A stretch of DNA of 64,000 bases from NCBI GenBank assembly GCA_947488935.1, contig CANLBN010000005.1, positions 251,173-315,172 on the forward strand, written 5' to 3'. Positions 19,220 through 28,884 of this stretch are shown one piece after another. This stretch comes from an uncultured Pseudomonadales bacterium (GTDB lineage: Bacteria > Pseudomonadota > Gammaproteobacteria > Pseudomonadales > Cellvibrionaceae). The notes beneath the pieces were generated by a model. The model was given only the letters and a program-made list of their open reading frames with translations. It ran no database searches and was not told the DNA's origin. The first letter of the stretch is position 1; each line of letters begins with the position of its first letter. A program made the translations under genes and the position numbers.

Positions 19220-20017
19220 TTGAAAGAAATTAGTCTATTGTTTTTATCTCTATACATGCTTTTTGTGAGCTTTCTGCTCAATGCCCAATCCTTTGAGTTG
19301 CAGGAAATAACACAGGGGAGCTATCAAGAAAACACCTACAACCCCCTTCGCTTAGCAAATATTGATAACTATTATTCGGCCACCCACCTTTCAAAGCTGA
19401 ATTTTTTGTATTCTTGCTCAAATAAGCACTTGTGTAATTCTCATCCTTTTGATGTTAAAAAGAGAGCTTCTCGCTCCTTTAATAATATTCCGATTAATAA
19501 TATTGTATTGCTTGGAACACTAAAGGAGACACAGAGGTTAAAGCGTTGGTTACATGATATTGCAGTTGTACCAAAGGGTTATCGTACCCTGAAGCGTATA
19601 GAAGCATCGGGGCATCGTTTAACGATAAAGCATTCTGATTCTGCACGCCTGTCCTCTGGTCGAACAATCGCACCTATGACGAATAATCTCATTAATGGTA
19701 CGGGGGCGGACGTTACCATTATATTTGACGCCAAAATGAGCGATAGAGGAACACATAGAGTCTTTAGTTCTAAAAGTGAATTAATAGAGTTTAATGCACA
19801 ACAAAACCTGTTTCATGAGCTTGCCCATGCTATGCATCAGATGCAGGGCACATGGCGCTATTTTGATTCGGAGCGACAGGCAATAGAGGAAGAAAACGAG
19901 TTCCGTATCGATTTGGCTGAAGTTAATAGAGTAAAAGCAAACCTTAGGTACTTTTCGAGAGGTGTTCTAATTAGTAAGGTAGGTTCGGGCGGTATTGGGT
20001 ATCGCTTGAGCGAATAG
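19220..20017 (+). CDS. Secreted M91-like (NleD/HopH1-type) zinc metallopeptidase
   Basis: A 265-residue protein with an N-terminal signal peptide (hydrophobic residues 5-20, probable cleavage after NAQS). The zinc motif HELAH is at 199-203, followed by the acidic EEEN at 223-226, the spacing and context (FHELAHAMHQMQG, then a glutamate cluster) recalling the M91 family of effector-type peptidases. A Cys pair near residues 66-72 may form a disulfide. The start is a TTG with AAAAAGAGG upstream. The gene stands alone, with 143 bases before it. The function, a secreted protease or toxin, is inference. Confidence 0.55.
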   Translation: MKEISLLFLSLYMLFVSFLLNAQSFELQEITQGSYQENTYNPLRLANIDNYYSATHLSKLNFLYSCSNKHLCNSHPFDVKKRASRSFNNIPINNIVLLGTLKETQRLKRWLHDIAVVPKGYRTLKRIEASGHRLTIKHSDSARLSSGRTIAPMTNNLINGTGADVTIIFDAKMSDRGTHRVFSSKSELIEFNAQQNLFHELAHAMHQMQGTWRYFDSERQAIEEENEFRIDLAEVNRVKANLRYFSRGVLISKVGSGGIGYRLSE

Positions 20018-20190
20018 CAACGTCTATAACTAGGGCTTTTGCTGGAGTATTTTAGTATCCTCCCTCCCTTTAGTCTTACATCACAATAATATACTAAACC
20101 CTCATGTTTGCATAATAGTAGACTATATCTATACTTTACTAATATGAGCAATTCTTTTAATGACTGATAGCTCGAATGATAGGTGTATCA

Positions 20191-20622
20191 ATGATTGAAC
20201 TGACTTACATAAGTAGCGCGACTGCCGAATTTGATGAATCTGAATTGGTAGAATTACTGAAAATTTCCCATAACAATAATGAAGCCCTTGGTATTACAGG
20301 TTTGTTAATCTATAACGGGAGGGGCACATTTTTGCAATTCATTGAAGGTGAAGATAAATTTGTTCATCATTTATATGAAAAAATAAAAGAAGACTCACGA
20401 CATACTAGAGTGACCTGCCTTGGTAGTAAAAAAATCAGTGAGAGAACATACCCAGATTGGAAAATGGGCTTTCGCAATCTGAGTCATACATCTGCCGGTA
20501 AGCTTAAAGGCTATTCTGACTTTATGAATAATGATAATTCCGAAGGCCTAGCTAAGTATAGTGATTTCGCCAATGTCGTATTTTCGCATTTTAAAGAAAG
20601 TTCGCAGGAGCTTATTTTTTAA
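20191..20622 (+). CDS. BLUF-domain blue-light photoreceptor
   Basis: Short BLUF protein of 143 residues binding FAD. The photocycle tyrosine is in LTYISSA at the N-terminus, the conserved Asn is in SHNNNEALGITG, the partner Gln is in FLQFIEG, and a Trp is in YPDWKMGF. The ATG at 20191 is preferred because AGGTG lies just upstream at 20181-20185; an ATG at 20176 is in frame. No output domain is attached, so it must signal through a partner. The gene for a chemoreceptor begins 37 bases after its stop. Confidence 0.9.
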   Translation: MIELTYISSATAEFDESELVELLKISHNNNEALGITGLLIYNGRGTFLQFIEGEDKFVHHLYEKIKEDSRHTRVTCLGSKKISERTYPDWKMGFRNLSHTSAGKLKGYSDFMNNDNSEGLAKYSDFANVVFSHFKESSQELIF

Positions 20623-20659
20623 AAAAAGTAACTAACTAGGGTTAAAAGAAGGGAAGGCT

Positions 20660-22357
20660 ATGTTGTTATCTCGATTGAAAATATCTCAAAAAATCTACTT
20701 TATGGGATTTATACAATTACTGTGTGTCTTTATTTTGGGCGGCATCGCTTATATTCAAATGGAGAAGATAGGCAGAGAGATTACTGATATAGCTCACGAT
20801 GATATCCCCTTGACTAAGTCTTTGACTTTGCTTGCCGAGCATCAATTGCAACAGGTTGTTTTGTTTGAGCGCATGCTATTAAACGGGGTGTTAGCTGAGC
20901 AAAACCACCCCGGTGCCGAGGAAGAATTTGTAAAAAATAAAAACAAACTAATAGAACTTTCAAAAAAAGTAGAAAAAGAAATTATTGAAGTAGAAAACTT
21001 TATCGAGGATGCAATTTCTCACCTTCACTCTCAAGAAGCGGTTCAGGAATATAAAAAACTATTGTCTGAAATGAAACACGTAGAGGAGGGATACAAAATA
21101 CTTCTAGGAGAATTATATGGAATTATCACTTTGCTAGAGCAGGGTGATCTTAAACAAGCGCTGATTAATGCTCCAGAGGTAGAGCAATTAGAAGATAATC
21201 TCGACCATGAAATATTGTCAATATTAAGCGAGATAGAAGAGTTTACGTTAAAGGCAACTTTGCAAGCAGAGCATGACGAAAAGCAAGGCGTTCGTTATAT
21301 TGTGATCGTATTATTAGTGTCTCTGGCTGTTTCTAGCGTGCTACCGTTTATTATCGGTAATTCGATTACTAAGCCAATACATCAACTAGATTATCGCTTA
21401 AAGGAAGTAGCTGATGGTGATGGCGATTTAAGACAGCGTTTAAAAGCGGATGGCCATGACGAAACGTCGCAAGTGGCTGCTTCTTTTAATCAGTTTATGG
21501 AAAAATTATCCCTGAGTATGATTAATATTAAGCATTCTACCGATGAGCTTTCAGGCTTTTCTGAAGAGGCTGTCAAAGTTATGGGAGAGACATTAGACAA
21601 TGTGCAAAATCAAAGAGAAGAAACCGAAGCCGTCGCTCATGTAGTTAGCAGTATGAATGATGCAACACAAGATGTTGCTCAGAGTACACTCGATGCTGCC
21701 AAAATTGCAGAAGGTGCACGTCAGTATGTGAGTAGAGGTAAAGAGGCTGCTGTTGATACACAAAATATCATTAAACAGTTATCCGGTGAGGTGAATAGTG
21801 CCTCTGCTGTTATTGAATCTCTAGCGACTGAAACAGATAACATTGGTCATGTTTTAGAAGCCATTCGCGGTATTGCAGATCAAACTAATTTGCTCGCACT
21901 TAATGCTGCCATTGAAGCCGCACGGGCGGGAGATACCGGACGCGGGTTTGCCGTAGTCGCCGATGAAGTTCGCTCGCTTGCTCAGCGTACGCAAAGTTCA
22001 ACGGGCGATATTCAGGCATTGGTCGAACGTCTACAGGGAGAGGCAAAAAATGCAGTGGATAGCATGAAAAAAGGTAGTGATAGTACCGAACTCTGCCTGT
22101 CTAAAAGTATAGAAACAGCAGAGGCTCTAGAGGCCGCCGATAAGGCAGTAAATGATATTGCTGATTTGAATAGCCAGGTTGCCTCAATTACTGATGGGCA
22201 ATCCTCTGCTGTAGAGCAGATTAATCAGAATGTTATTGTTATTTCTAAAATATCTAATCAAGCCACCGAAGGCGCAGCTAAAACGTCTATTGCAAACCAA
22301 AATATCGCTAAAAGCCTTATTAGTTTGCACTCGAATATTAATCAGTTTAAAACCTAA
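20660..22357 (+). CDS. Methyl-accepting chemotaxis protein
   Basis: Transmembrane chemoreceptor of 565 residues. Transmembrane helix 1 is near 12-32, a helical periplasmic domain rich in Glu and Leu spans about 33-210 (four-helix-bundle type), helix 2 is near 212-233, HAMP is about 234-286, and a cytoplasmic signalling coiled coil follows with the hairpin tip [20 protein letters not shown]. It would control CheA and flagellar or pilus motility. A strong AAGGGAAGG precedes the ATG. Its adjacency to the BLUF gene suggests light input, which is inference. Confidence 0.93.
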   Translation: MLLSRLKISQKIYFMGFIQLLCVFILGGIAYIQMEKIGREITDIAHDDIPLTKSLTLLAEHQLQQVVLFERMLLNGVLAEQNHPGAEEEFVKNKNKLIELSKKVEKEIIEVENFIEDAISHLHSQEAVQEYKKLLSEMKHVEEGYKILLGELYGIITLLEQGDLKQALINAPEVEQLEDNLDHEILSILSEIEEFTLKATLQAEHDEKQGVRYIVIVLLVSLAVSSVLPFIIGNSITKPIHQLDYRLKEVADGDGDLRQRLKADGHDETSQVAASFNQFMEKLSLSMINIKHSTDELSGFSEEAVKVMGETLDNVQNQREETEAVAHVVSSMNDATQDVAQSTLDAAKIAEGARQYVSRGKEAAVDTQNIIKQLSGEVNSASAVIESLATETDNIGHVLEAIRGIADQTNLLALNAAIEAARAGDTGRGFAVVADEVRSLAQRTQSSTGDIQALVERLQGEAKNAVDSMKKGSDSTELCLSKSIETAEALEAADKAVNDIADLNSQVASITDGQSSAVEQINQNVIVISKISNQATEGAAKTSIANQNIAKSLISLHSNINQFKT

Positions 22358-22735
22358 TCCTATAAAAATTAGTGTAGTATTTTTTCTATTACTTCGTTTT
22401 GTATAAGAATTTATGATAATAAAAGTTAATGGCTACTATAGGTTAACTGTTAGCTTTTTATGCGATCCATAGTTGCAAAGCTGTATTCTGGTTGATTTTT
22501 GATCAAGTTTGCTTTGTATTATCCTTGTTTTATACCTAAACTCGATTTTATTAAGCTTCGCTAGCACTGTTAATAAGGCAATTATTGAAAATTCCAATCC
22601 GATTAATTTTATGTGTAATTAATTAAAGGAACTATTTAGCTGTTTTTTTCTCATATATGCACACGGACTACATTGCTTGTAATGTGGCAGTCTTGTAAAA
22701 AGAATGTAATAAAAAATCGTAATATAGGAAGCTTT
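22358..22735 (+). other. Intergenic region before the OMP gene
   Basis: AT-rich 378-base gap. It holds a TTGAT...ATCAA inverted repeat near 22492-22506 and, at its end, the first copy of a 26-base duplication that overlaps the following gene. No RNA gene or clear terminator was recognised. The promoter of the barrel protein presumably lies here. Confidence 0.4.
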
Positions 22736-22764
22736 ATGAAAAAGAATGTAATAACAAATCGTAA
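22697..22764 (+). repeat. 26-base direct duplication, 42-base period
   Basis: Bases 22697-22722 and 22739-22764 are the same sequence with one mismatch. The second copy encodes the N-terminal KKNVITNRN of the following barrel protein; the first lies upstream in the same frame (42 bases is 14 codons) and would read KKNVIKNRN. It looks like a recent local duplication of the start region that left one copy in the 5' leader. Confidence 0.85.
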
Positions 22765-23425
22765 CCTTATCGCTGCATTAGCATTTGCAGGTATACAGGC
22801 AGTAACTCTCTCTTCGGCTCAGGCAGGTGGTTGGTATACTGAAAGTTCTATTTTTCAATCAGATGTAGATGACACCTCTTTAACGAGTACTGGTCGTGAC
22901 GTAGAAGCAGAGCTTGATGAAGATATTGGCTTTTCTACTGCGATAGGCTATAAGTTTAAAGGTCATTCTCTTGGTGCTGTACGTGTAGATCTCGAGTATA
23001 TCAGCACAGATAACGACAACGACGAAATCGATTTTAACGGTAATATTTTTACCGGCGATGCAGTTGGTGGTAGTATAGAAACTGATTCATTATTCTTAAA
23101 TGTTATTCAAGAATTTAAAACAGGTACTGCATATGTACCCTATGTTGGCGTTGGTATTGGGTTTGTTAATGTAGATAGTGACATTAGCTACGGTCCTGTT
23201 GCTAACATTACCGACGATGACACAGTGTTCGGTTATAACTTTGTTGTAGGACTTGATGTAAAACTTAGCAAAAAATTTACAGGCTTTGTTGAATACAGAT
23301 ATTTAGAGACTAATGATGTTGACCTAGATCGATTTGGTGGTGGCCCTGGTGGTCTTCTCGAAACATCACAAAGTGGTGACATTCAAATTGATACGATTGG
23401 TGTTGGCTTACGCTACTCTTTCTAA
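22736..23425 (+). CDS. Outer-membrane beta-barrel protein, OmpW/OmpA-barrel-like
   Basis: A 229-residue secreted protein. The ATG at 22736 follows ATAGGAAGC, and a signal peptide ends near SSAQA-GGW. Alternating aromatic and hydrophobic strands follow, and it ends in GVGLRYSF with a C-terminal Phe, the BAM recognition pattern. About eight strands fit the length. It is acidic with many Asp residues, common in marine surface proteins. The specific role (porin, adhesin or structural) is unknown. No operon partner is evident. Confidence 0.75.
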   Translation: MKKNVITNRNLIAALAFAGIQAVTLSSAQAGGWYTESSIFQSDVDDTSLTSTGRDVEAELDEDIGFSTAIGYKFKGHSLGAVRVDLEYISTDNDNDEIDFNGNIFTGDAVGGSIETDSLFLNVIQEFKTGTAYVPYVGVGIGFVNVDSDISYGPVANITDDDTVFGYNFVVGLDVKLSKKFTGFVEYRYLETNDVDLDRFGGGPGGLLETSQSGDIQIDTIGVGLRYSF

Positions 23426-23480
23426 GCTAAGCTCTAGTCAGTAAATAATGTAAGTGGCTTAAATATTAAGCCACTTACTA

Positions 23481-25394
23481 TTAACCTACTTGTAACTCCT
23501 CTAACTGTTCCTGCGAATTTATCCATTGCTCTTCTAGCTTTTCAATTGATAGCTTTAACTTTCCTTGTTGTTGTAATAATTCTTGTAAATAGCTTTTTTT
23601 ATCGTCCTGATACAAAGATTCATCATTAAGCTGTTCTTGTATGACTTCTAGTGCTTGCTGCTGCTTTTCCATATCTCTTTCGATTTTTTTGATGCTGTTA
23701 TTAAGCGGCTTTAATTTATCGCGTTTGGCAGCTTCTTGCTGACGAAGTAGCTTTTTATTGACTTTTTCGTCGCCAGTCTCTGCCGTTGTGGATGTGTTGT
23801 TGTCATGGCTTTTTGACTGCTGCAATGATTCTTTTAGCCATTGTTGGTAGTCCGTTAAATCGCCGTCAAATAAACGTAGGCTATGATTAGCGACAAGATA
23901 AAATTGGTCGACTGTATTTTTAAGTAAGTGGCGGTCGTGGGATATTACAACAAGAGCGCCTTTGTAAAGTTGTAATGCCAGCGTTAACGCATGACGCATA
24001 TCTAAATCAAGGTGGTTGGTTGGCTCATCCAAAATAAGTAGGTTGGGTTTTTGCCAAACAATCAGTGCCAGTGCTAAACGTGCTTTCTCACCACCAGAGA
24101 ATGGCTTGATAGGGTCGAGGGCTTTATCGGCATGAAAATTAAAACTGCCTAGAAAGTTGCGAATAACTTGCTCAGATACAGTGGGTGATAACCGTTGAAT
24201 ATGCAGTAGGGCGCTTGCTTCTAAATCTAAAAACTCCAACTGGTGTTGCGCAAAGTAGCCGATTTTTAAATGCTCACTGGCACTGTACTGCCCTTGCAAT
24301 AAAGGAAGGTCGCCAACTAAGGTTTTGACCAGTGTAGATTTTCCGGCGCCGTTGTAACCGAGTAAACCAATACGCGTATCCGAGCGCAGAGTTAATTCTG
24401 CCTTTTCGACGATTGCTGCATCTGGCTGGTAGCCGATATTGGCCTTCTCGAGGCTCAATAAAGGATCCGATGTTTTATCGGCTTCGCTAAAGCGAAAACT
24501 AAAGGGAGAGTCTACATGGGCAGGCGCTATTTTTTCCATGCGTTCTAATTCTTTTAAGCGGCTTTGTGCTTGGCGTGCCTTAGTGGCTTTTGCTTTAAAG
24601 CGGTTGACGAATTGTGTGATTTCTCCAATGCGTTGCTGTTGCTTTTCGAAATTGGCTTGTTGCTGTGCCAAACTCATAGCGCGTTGTGTCTCAAAGGAAG
24701 AGTAGTTACCTGTATAAGTGGTGATCTTTTGATGCTCTATATGCAAAATTTGCCCAGCAATCGCATCGATAAAATCCCGATCGTGGGAGATAAATAAGAT
24801 GGTCCCTTTGTACGCTTTTAACCACTGCTCTAACCAGAGCGTTGCATCAATATCTAAATGGTTGGTTGGCTCGTCGAGTAGTAGTAAGTCCGATGGGCAC
24901 ATCAGTGCCTGCGCCAAATTAAGGCGAATACGCCAGCCACCAGAAAAATCACTGACAGCCTTAGACATATCAGCTTGCTTAAAGCCTAGCCCATGTAATA
25001 ACTGCTCTGCGCGACTCTTGGCGCTATAGCCGTCTGCCACTTCAAAATCAGCGTAGGCTTGAGTGAGTGCCGTGTGTTCATCATTTACTTGGGCGTCATC
25101 AATCCTTTGTTCGATTGCGCGTAAATTTTTATCGCCATCAAGGACATAATCGAGTGCTAGGCGATGGTTTTCATTAACCTCTTGAGCCATGTACGAGACA
25201 CGCCACTGCTTTGGAATAAATATATTGCCGTTATCGAGGCTGATATGCCCTAGCAGTAATTTAAATAGACTGGATTTGCCACAGCCGTTGGCGCCAATAA
25301 TGGCCGCACGATGCTTGGGCTGGATAGTCGCTGAACTGTCATCGAGTAAGCGCTGAGGGCCGCGTTGTAAACTAATGTTTTGTAAGTTAATCAT
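23481..25394 (-). CDS. yheS: ABC-F family ATPase, YheS-like
   Basis: Soluble ABC-F protein with two ATPase domains, 637 residues from the ATG at 25394, the same length as E. coli YheS. The first domain has Walker A GANGCGKSS and signature FSGGWRIR; the second has GYNGAGKST and FSGGEKAR. Both carry LLLDEPTNHLD. The linker contains the basic helical pair expected to reach the ribosomal P-site tRNA, and the C-terminus (residues 530-637) is a charged coiled coil. ABC-F proteins act on ribosomes. An upstream in-frame start at 25475 would add 27 unconserved residues. Confidence 0.92.
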   Translation of the reverse strand: MINLQNISLQRGPQRLLDDSSATIQPKHRAAIIGANGCGKSSLFKLLLGHISLDNGNIFIPKQWRVSYMAQEVNENHRLALDYVLDGDKNLRAIEQRIDDAQVNDEHTALTQAYADFEVADGYSAKSRAEQLLHGLGFKQADMSKAVSDFSGGWRIRLNLAQALMCPSDLLLLDEPTNHLDIDATLWLEQWLKAYKGTILFISHDRDFIDAIAGQILHIEHQKITTYTGNYSSFETQRAMSLAQQQANFEKQQQRIGEITQFVNRFKAKATKARQAQSRLKELERMEKIAPAHVDSPFSFRFSEADKTSDPLLSLEKANIGYQPDAAIVEKAELTLRSDTRIGLLGYNGAGKSTLVKTLVGDLPLLQGQYSASEHLKIGYFAQHQLEFLDLEASALLHIQRLSPTVSEQVIRNFLGSFNFHADKALDPIKPFSGGEKARLALALIVWQKPNLLILDEPTNHLDLDMRHALTLALQLYKGALVVISHDRHLLKNTVDQFYLVANHSLRLFDGDLTDYQQWLKESLQQSKSHDNNTSTTAETGDEKVNKKLLRQQEAAKRDKLKPLNNSIKKIERDMEKQQQALEVIQEQLNDESLYQDDKKSYLQELLQQQGKLKLSIEKLEEQWINSQEQLEELQVG

Positions 25395-25689
25395 GAGAGT
25401 ATTATAACCCGAGTTAGTAATAGCTTTGTTATTAAATAAAAGCTTTGATGAGCTAGGGGTATAATATATCTCCAAAGGTTGCCTGTTCCTGTCAGAGTAG
25501 TGGGTGGATCTATTTGAAGTATGTCGAAGCTAGCTGATGGAGTGAATAGTATGGGGATTATTCTCAATTCTTATTCAGAGCCTCCTCATTTATTACTTGT
25601 AGGCTGTTGTGTGAGATGCTTAATTCTCAAGAAAAATCCGAATTTCAATACATACCACAACAGTGTAATGTCTAATTGATGGGTGAATA

Positions 25690-26491
25690 ATGTTAACTAA
25701 GGTACTGGATTTTTGGTTTAAAGAAATTGACAAAAAGCAATGGTGGATTAAAGATCAGGCCTTTGATGAGTTAATAATGACTCGCTTTAGCGACTTACAT
25801 AGAAGTGCAAATGCCGGTGAATTATACACATGGCGGGCATCAGCAAAAGGACGTCTCGCAGAGATTATTATACTAGATCAATTTTCTCGAAATATGTTTA
25901 GGGATAAAGCAGCATCATTTTTATCAGATCCACTTGCTCTAGTATTAGCTCAGGAGGCTGTTGCGCTAAATGTTGATGAACAGTTAGTCGAGGAAGAGCG
26001 TGCTTTTTTGTATATGCCTTTTATGCATAGCGAATCTCTGGGGGCCTATTTATACTAGTTGAATGCCCACTGCCGGAAGCATTTTTTTCTCTGGCAAGGA
26101 GGAAAGAGTGATGTTTAGTCATTCTAAATGAACGATTGACAACGTAGGTAGAGGGAAAAAGGTGTCGGCCCGAAGGGTTGTACCCTCAAGTGTGCCACTC
26201 TGCGTTATTCGTTACTTATTTGGAATAACCAAACTACGTGCCTCATGCCTTGATTGACAAACTTGAGAGTACAACAGTGGGTATTCAACTAGTATGAATA
26301 GGCCCCTTATTCATCGGTTTGCAGAACCATTGTTTAAAGAGAAAACAAACGAGTCCACTTATCGTTTTGAATTAAGACACAGGGACATAATCGACAGGTT
26401 TGGACGTTACCCTCATCGAAACTCTATTCTCGGGCGAGCATCAACGCCTGAGGAAGTAGCATTTTTACAGCAACCGGGCTCTGCTTTTTAA
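25690..26491 (+). pseudogene. DUF924 family gene interrupted by MITE-like element
   Basis: The 5' part (25690-26040) encodes about 117 residues of a DUF924 protein, from VLDFWF through LDQFSRNMF to FMHSES. The reading then enters an inserted element and stops at 26056-26058. The 3' part (from about 26306) resumes in another frame with IHRFAEPLF, FELRHRDIIDRFGRYPHRN and STPEEVAFL, the conserved C-terminus. Removing about 265 bases rejoins the frame to a complete protein of about 180 residues. The gene therefore appears broken. DUF924 proteins have no settled function. Ribosome entry at an ATG inside the element (26294) could in principle make the C-terminal fragment. Confidence 0.85.
26041..26306. 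mobile_element. MITE-like element, 266 bp, with 32-bp terminal inverted repeats
   Basis: Bases 26041-26072 and 26275-26306 are inverted copies with two mismatches, each beginning GGGGCCTATT from the outside. Inside lie further inverted pairs: 26177-26191 with 26261-26275 (15 bases, one mismatch) and 26204-26210 with 26223-26229. There is no transposase frame. The element splits a DUF924 gene. No target-site duplication is obvious; the reading frame fits a net insertion of 265 bases. It would need a transposase supplied elsewhere. Confidence 0.8.
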
Positions 26492-26533
26492 TCTATTGTT
26501 ATTTGCTGTTAAATACTACTTGCTGTTAAAGAG

Positions 26534-27295
26534 TTACTTGCGTAATTGATAGCCCGTCTTAAAAATCCGCCAAACAATAAATAAAGCTAAACATAAGAAG
26601 AATAAAATCATCGCGATACTGATGCCGACATTAACATCAGCAATACCATAAAAACTCCAGCGGAATCCACTGATTAAATAGACAACGGGGTTAAATAAGG
26701 TAACGGTTTGCCAAAAACTCGGTAGCATATTGATAGAATAAAAACTCCCACCTAAAAACACTAAGGGTGTGACCACGAGAGAAGGGATAAGCTGTAGCTT
26801 TTCAAAATTATCTGCCCATATGCCAATAATAAACCCCAGTAGGCTAAAGGTGATACAGGTCATGACGAGAAAAAATAACATGGCGAAAGGGTGCGCTATT
26901 TGTAGTGGTACAAATAGTCCTGCCGTTGCCAAAATAATAACGCCTACCAAGAGCGACTTAGAGGTCGCTGCTCCTACATAGCCCAATACAATCTCTCGTG
27001 ATGATACAGGCGCCGATAGTACCTCATAGATGGTGCCAGAAAATTTAGGAAAGAAAATACCAAAAGAGGCATTGGCAATACTCTGTGTGAGCAGTGATAA
27101 CATTAACAGGCCGGGTACAATAAACGAGCCATAAGCTATGCCGTCTATTTCATCGATACGTGAGCCAATTGCAGAACCAAAGACAACAAAATAGAGCGAT
27201 GTTGAGATAATCGGTGAGACTATACTTTGTAGAAGTGTTCGCCAAGTACGCGACATTTCAAATTTATAAATAGCTTTGATAGCGTAGTAATTCAT
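26534..27295 (-). CDS. ABC-2 type permease (second YadH-like)
   Basis: Six-helix exporter permease of 253 residues, with the same hallmarks as the permease at 12153-12926: [30 protein letters not shown] and [13 protein letters not shown]. Its ATG shares one base with the stop of the ATPase gene (TAATG arrangement), so translation is coupled. It is paralogous rather than identical to the first system. The substrate is unknown. Confidence 0.9.
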   Translation of the reverse strand: MNYYAIKAIYKFEMSRTWRTLLQSIVSPIISTSLYFVVFGSAIGSRIDEIDGIAYGSFIVPGLLMLSLLTQSIANASFGIFFPKFSGTIYEVLSAPVSSREIVLGYVGAATSKSLLVGVIILATAGLFVPLQIAHPFAMLFFLVMTCITFSLLGFIIGIWADNFEKLQLIPSLVVTPLVFLGGSFYSINMLPSFWQTVTLFNPVVYLISGFRWSFYGIADVNVGISIAMILFFLCLALFIVWRIFKTGYQLRK

Positions 27296-28272
27296 TATTG
27301 TTCCTGTAAAGCTGCATTTTTACTGTTGGTGTCACCGTTATTAGAGACAAGCTCGACAAAGATTTCCTCCAGCGAGCTTTGTTTAGTATCGATATCACTA
27401 AAGTGAATCCCGTTAAGGTTAAGCGTGCTAATGAGGCTTGCTACATGTGAAGATTGAGTGTTGTTGTCTGGTGTAGTGGTGCTAAAGCTATAATGAATTT
27501 CTCTGCGGTCACTAGATAGTTCCAATTCATAGTTGTTAAGATCTTCTGGTATATGATCTAGCGTATCTTGGAGTTTTAAGGTGATAGTTTTTTTGCCTAA
27601 TTTTTTGATGAGAGTTGCTTTTTGCTCGACCAAAATGATTTCGCCATTACTTATAATACCAATTCTGTCGGCAATTTCTTCGGCTTCTTCTATATAGTGT
27701 GTTGTTAAAATAATAGTAACGCCAGAGTCTCGTAGCCTATTGATAACACGCCACATATCTTTACGTAGTTCTACATCAACGCCCGCTGTTGGCTCATCTA
27801 AAAACAGTATTTCGGGCTCGTGTGAGAGTGCTTTGGCGATGAGCACTCGGCGCTTCATCCCTCCAGACAATGTCATCATCATATTGTCTTTTTTGTCCCA
27901 TAGGGAAAGGTCTTTTAACACTCGCTCTATTATTGCAGGGTTAGGTTCTTTGCCAAAAAGTCCACGGCTAAAACTGACGGTGTTCCAAACGGTAGAAAAC
28001 GCATCCGAGGTAAGCTCCTGTGGTACTAGCCCTATTTTACCTCGAGTTTTACGGTATTCTTTTTGAGTGTCGAAACCGTCGACCATAATAGTCCCCGATG
28101 AGGCATTGACAATGCCGCATATGATGGAGATAAGTGTTGTTTTACCTGCGCCATTTGGGCCAAGAAGGGCGATAATTTCGCCACTATTAATATCGAGGTT
28201 AATATTTTTGAGTGCGTGGAAACCAGAGTCGTATATTTTGTTGAGCTTACTGATAGAAACAACAGGTGGCAT
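27295..28272 (-). CDS. ABC exporter ATP-binding protein (second DrrA-like)
   Basis: ATPase subunit of 325 residues. Walker A is GPNGAGKTT, the signature LSGGMKRR, Walker B EILFLDEP and the switch [10 protein letters not shown]. The C-terminal region of about 100 residues is longer than in the paralogue at 11226-12146 and ends in a polar tail. It is the first gene of a two-gene operon with the permease. A 12-base palindrome at 28313-28324, 41 bases upstream of the ATG, may be an operator. Confidence 0.9.
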   Translation of the reverse strand: MPPVVSISKLNKIYDSGFHALKNINLDINSGEIIALLGPNGAGKTTLISIICGIVNASSGTIMVDGFDTQKEYRKTRGKIGLVPQELTSDAFSTVWNTVSFSRGLFGKEPNPAIIERVLKDLSLWDKKDNMMMTLSGGMKRRVLIAKALSHEPEILFLDEPTAGVDVELRKDMWRVINRLRDSGVTIILTTHYIEEAEEIADRIGIISNGEIILVEQKATLIKKLGKKTITLKLQDTLDHIPEDLNNYELELSSDRREIHYSFSTTTPDNNTQSSHVASLISTLNLNGIHFSDIDTKQSSLEEIFVELVSNNGDTNSKNAALQEQ

Positions 28273-28312
28273 AATTAAATCCGGTAATGGGAAGAGAAGC
28301 AGTCAATAAAAG

Positions 28313-28324
28313 AGTAACGTTACT
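28313..28324. promoter_or_regulatory. Perfect 12-base palindrome AGTAACGTTACT
   Basis: Short perfect inverted repeat in the 118-base gap between the DUF606 gene and the ABC exporter genes, just upstream of the exporter start on the minus strand. A dimeric regulator could bind it, but no regulator gene is nearby and a palindrome of this size can occur by chance. Confidence 0.3.
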
Positions 28325-28390
28325 TATACGGCGGTTTTACATTAATTGTTTTTTCTATAGCGATTTTTTTGAAAACCACTTCAGAAAAAA

Positions 28391-28849
28391 CTAGGATATT
28401 CGGCGAGATAAGAATAAGCCGATGATCATAAGCAAAATACCGAGCACTCTCATACCTGATAAGGGTGTGATTTGAGCATTAAAGAGGCCAAAGTGGTCGA
28501 TAATAGAGGCCGATATAATCTGCCCTAGTAAGACAAAGAAAATTGCATTGCCGACACCAAAGCGTGGGATCAACCAGGTGACTGAAAGTACATAAAAAAC
28601 AACAAAGATGCCACTAAAATACAAATAAAAAGGTGCTTTGGTGAATATTGATCCATTACCTTCGGAGCTTGGCAGGCCACTAAAAAATAAGGTAATTAGA
28701 CTAAAAACAAAAGCGCCCAAGAATAAAATGGCGGTAGCGGTAGTTGTTGAGGCCAAACGGCTACCCAGTGCTCCGTTCATACTGGCCATAATGGGAATAC
28801 CAATACCGGCGATTAATGCGAGTAATAAATAATAAACATTGTTCGACAT
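28391..28849 (-). CDS. DMT-superfamily membrane protein, YdcZ/DUF606 type
   Basis: A 152-residue protein with five hydrophobic segments and the DUF606 pattern: GIGIPIMASMNGALG at the N-terminus, LFLGAFVFSL, GNAIFFVLLGQIISASIIDHFG and RVLGILLMIIGL. Such proteins are half-size drug/metabolite transporters that may pair in the membrane. The gene is 35 bases downstream of dbpA on the same strand, so it may be co-transcribed. The substrate is unknown. Confidence 0.85.
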   Translation of the reverse strand: MSNNVYYLLLALIAGIGIPIMASMNGALGSRLASTTTATAILFLGAFVFSLITLFFSGLPSSEGNGSIFTKAPFYLYFSGIFVVFYVLSVTWLIPRFGVGNAIFFVLLGQIISASIIDHFGLFNAQITPLSGMRVLGILLMIIGLFLSRRIS

Positions 28850-28884
28850 TTTATTTTCTCTGGTATTGGTGGTTAAAAAGGTGG

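Noticed and set aside
26294..26491. Separate 65-codon gene starting inside the MITE
   Set aside because: The conserved part begins only after the element and equals the C-terminus of DUF924; it is a fragment of the broken gene.
11226..28272. The two YadGH-like ABC systems as a recent duplication
   Set aside because: Their sequences differ widely, the operons are in opposite orientation and flanks are unrelated, so they look like old paralogues.
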